Below, one piece after another: positions 5,942-6,084 of a DNA stretch of 6,084 nt. Location: the NCBI GenBank assembly GCA_018610095.1, contig JAHEOB010000386.1, positions 1 through 6,084 on the forward strand, in the 5' to 3' direction. The translations under genes and the position numbers were made by a program. Origin of the DNA: Halothece sp. MAG (GTDB lineage: Bacteria; Cyanobacteriota; Cyanobacteriia; Cyanobacteriales; Rubidibacteraceae). The first letter of the stretch is position 1; each line of letters opens with the position of its first letter. The notes under the pieces are model-generated. The model was not told the origin of the DNA. It did no database searches and saw nothing but the letters and a program-made list of their open reading frames with translations.

Positions 5942-5967
5942 CGTTATGTTAAGTATATTGACCTCCT

Positions 5968-5998
5968 CCCTCGTTAAACGCTTCGCGCTATAAGGGGG
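5968..5998. repeat. Imperfect intergenic palindrome
   Basis: CCCTCGTTAAACGC (5968-5981) and GCGCTATAAGGGGG (5985-5998) face each other around TTC; the outer C/G blocks and the inner CGC/GCG pair, the middle is mostly mismatched. It lies just after the possible C-terminal gene end at 6018 and upstream of the GH13 promoter. It has no T run on the minus strand, so it is not a standard terminator; it looks like one of the dispersed palindromic repeats found between cyanobacterial genes. Confidence 0.35.
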
Positions 5999-6017
5999 AT
6001 TCGGGAGAACCAGTTAC

Positions 6018-6084
6018 CTATTCCTCCATCCACTCAAACAACGATTGTTGTTGAGGGTTGCTAGGCTCAGTCTCCAACGAAACT
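6018..6084 (-). CDS. Possible C-terminal end of an unidentified gene (partial)
   Basis: One minus-strand frame is open from the right edge to a TAG at 6018-6020, encoding a 21-residue tail ending SLFEWMEE. An acidic, amphipathic end with Q- and P-rich residues before it is plausible for a real protein, and the palindrome and the GH13 promoter follow as expected for a gene boundary. However, a second minus-strand frame is also open here, until a stop about 6014, so the choice of frame is uncertain. No family can be named from 21 residues. Confidence 0.4.
   Translation of the reverse strand, partial: VSLETEPSNPQQQSLFEWMEE

Noticed and set aside
1..6084. CRISPR array, tRNA or rRNA genes
   Set aside because: No regularly spaced repeats were seen, and no cloverleaf or rRNA-like conserved sequence was recognised on either strand.

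Overview
The window looks like a chromosomal segment of a moderately AT-rich cyanobacterium. Two things point there. The cyanobacterial repeat HIP1 (GCGATCGC) occurs four times in 6 kb (1146-1153, 2245-2252, 3883-3890, 4593-4600), far above chance. The small gene at 3067-3267 encodes a recognisable GifA/IF7, the cyanobacteria-specific inhibitor of glutamine synthetase. I cannot name the genus from the sequence alone.

Layout. Positions 1-2855 hold a tight minus-strand cluster, read right to left: a fused double-ATPase subunit of an oligopeptide-type ABC transporter, an AllA-type ureidoglycolate lyase homologue (13 bp gap), and a DUF1838 protein (23 bp gap) that runs off the left edge. Positions 2856-3066 are a divergent promoter region with an extended -10 box for each side and a full-consensus NtcA site (TGTA-N8-TACA) at 2990-3005. 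gifA follows on the plus strand and ends in a clear intrinsic terminator at 3331-3357. Positions 3358-3724 contain no gene. They hold what looks like a non-autonomous IS200/IS605-type element: two 31-nt imperfect hairpins of the same design, in the same orientation near both ends, with further small hairpins and a 13-bp tandem duplication between. Positions 3725-5866 (minus) encode a GH13 alpha-amylase-superfamily enzyme resembling branching enzymes. Positions 5867-6017 are its leader, with a TATAAT box and an imperfect palindrome. At the right edge, 6018-6084 may be the C-terminal end of another minus-strand gene.

How the parts fit. The NtcA site lies where a repressor of gifA would sit, which matches the known NtcA repression of gif genes: under nitrogen shortage the inhibitor is not made and glutamine synthetase stays active. 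The divergent cluster combines an uptake ATPase with an enzyme family that releases urea from a purine-breakdown intermediate, so shared nitrogen control is plausible but inferred. The GH13 gene appears unrelated; the IS-derived element lies directly after its stop codon, between it and gifA.
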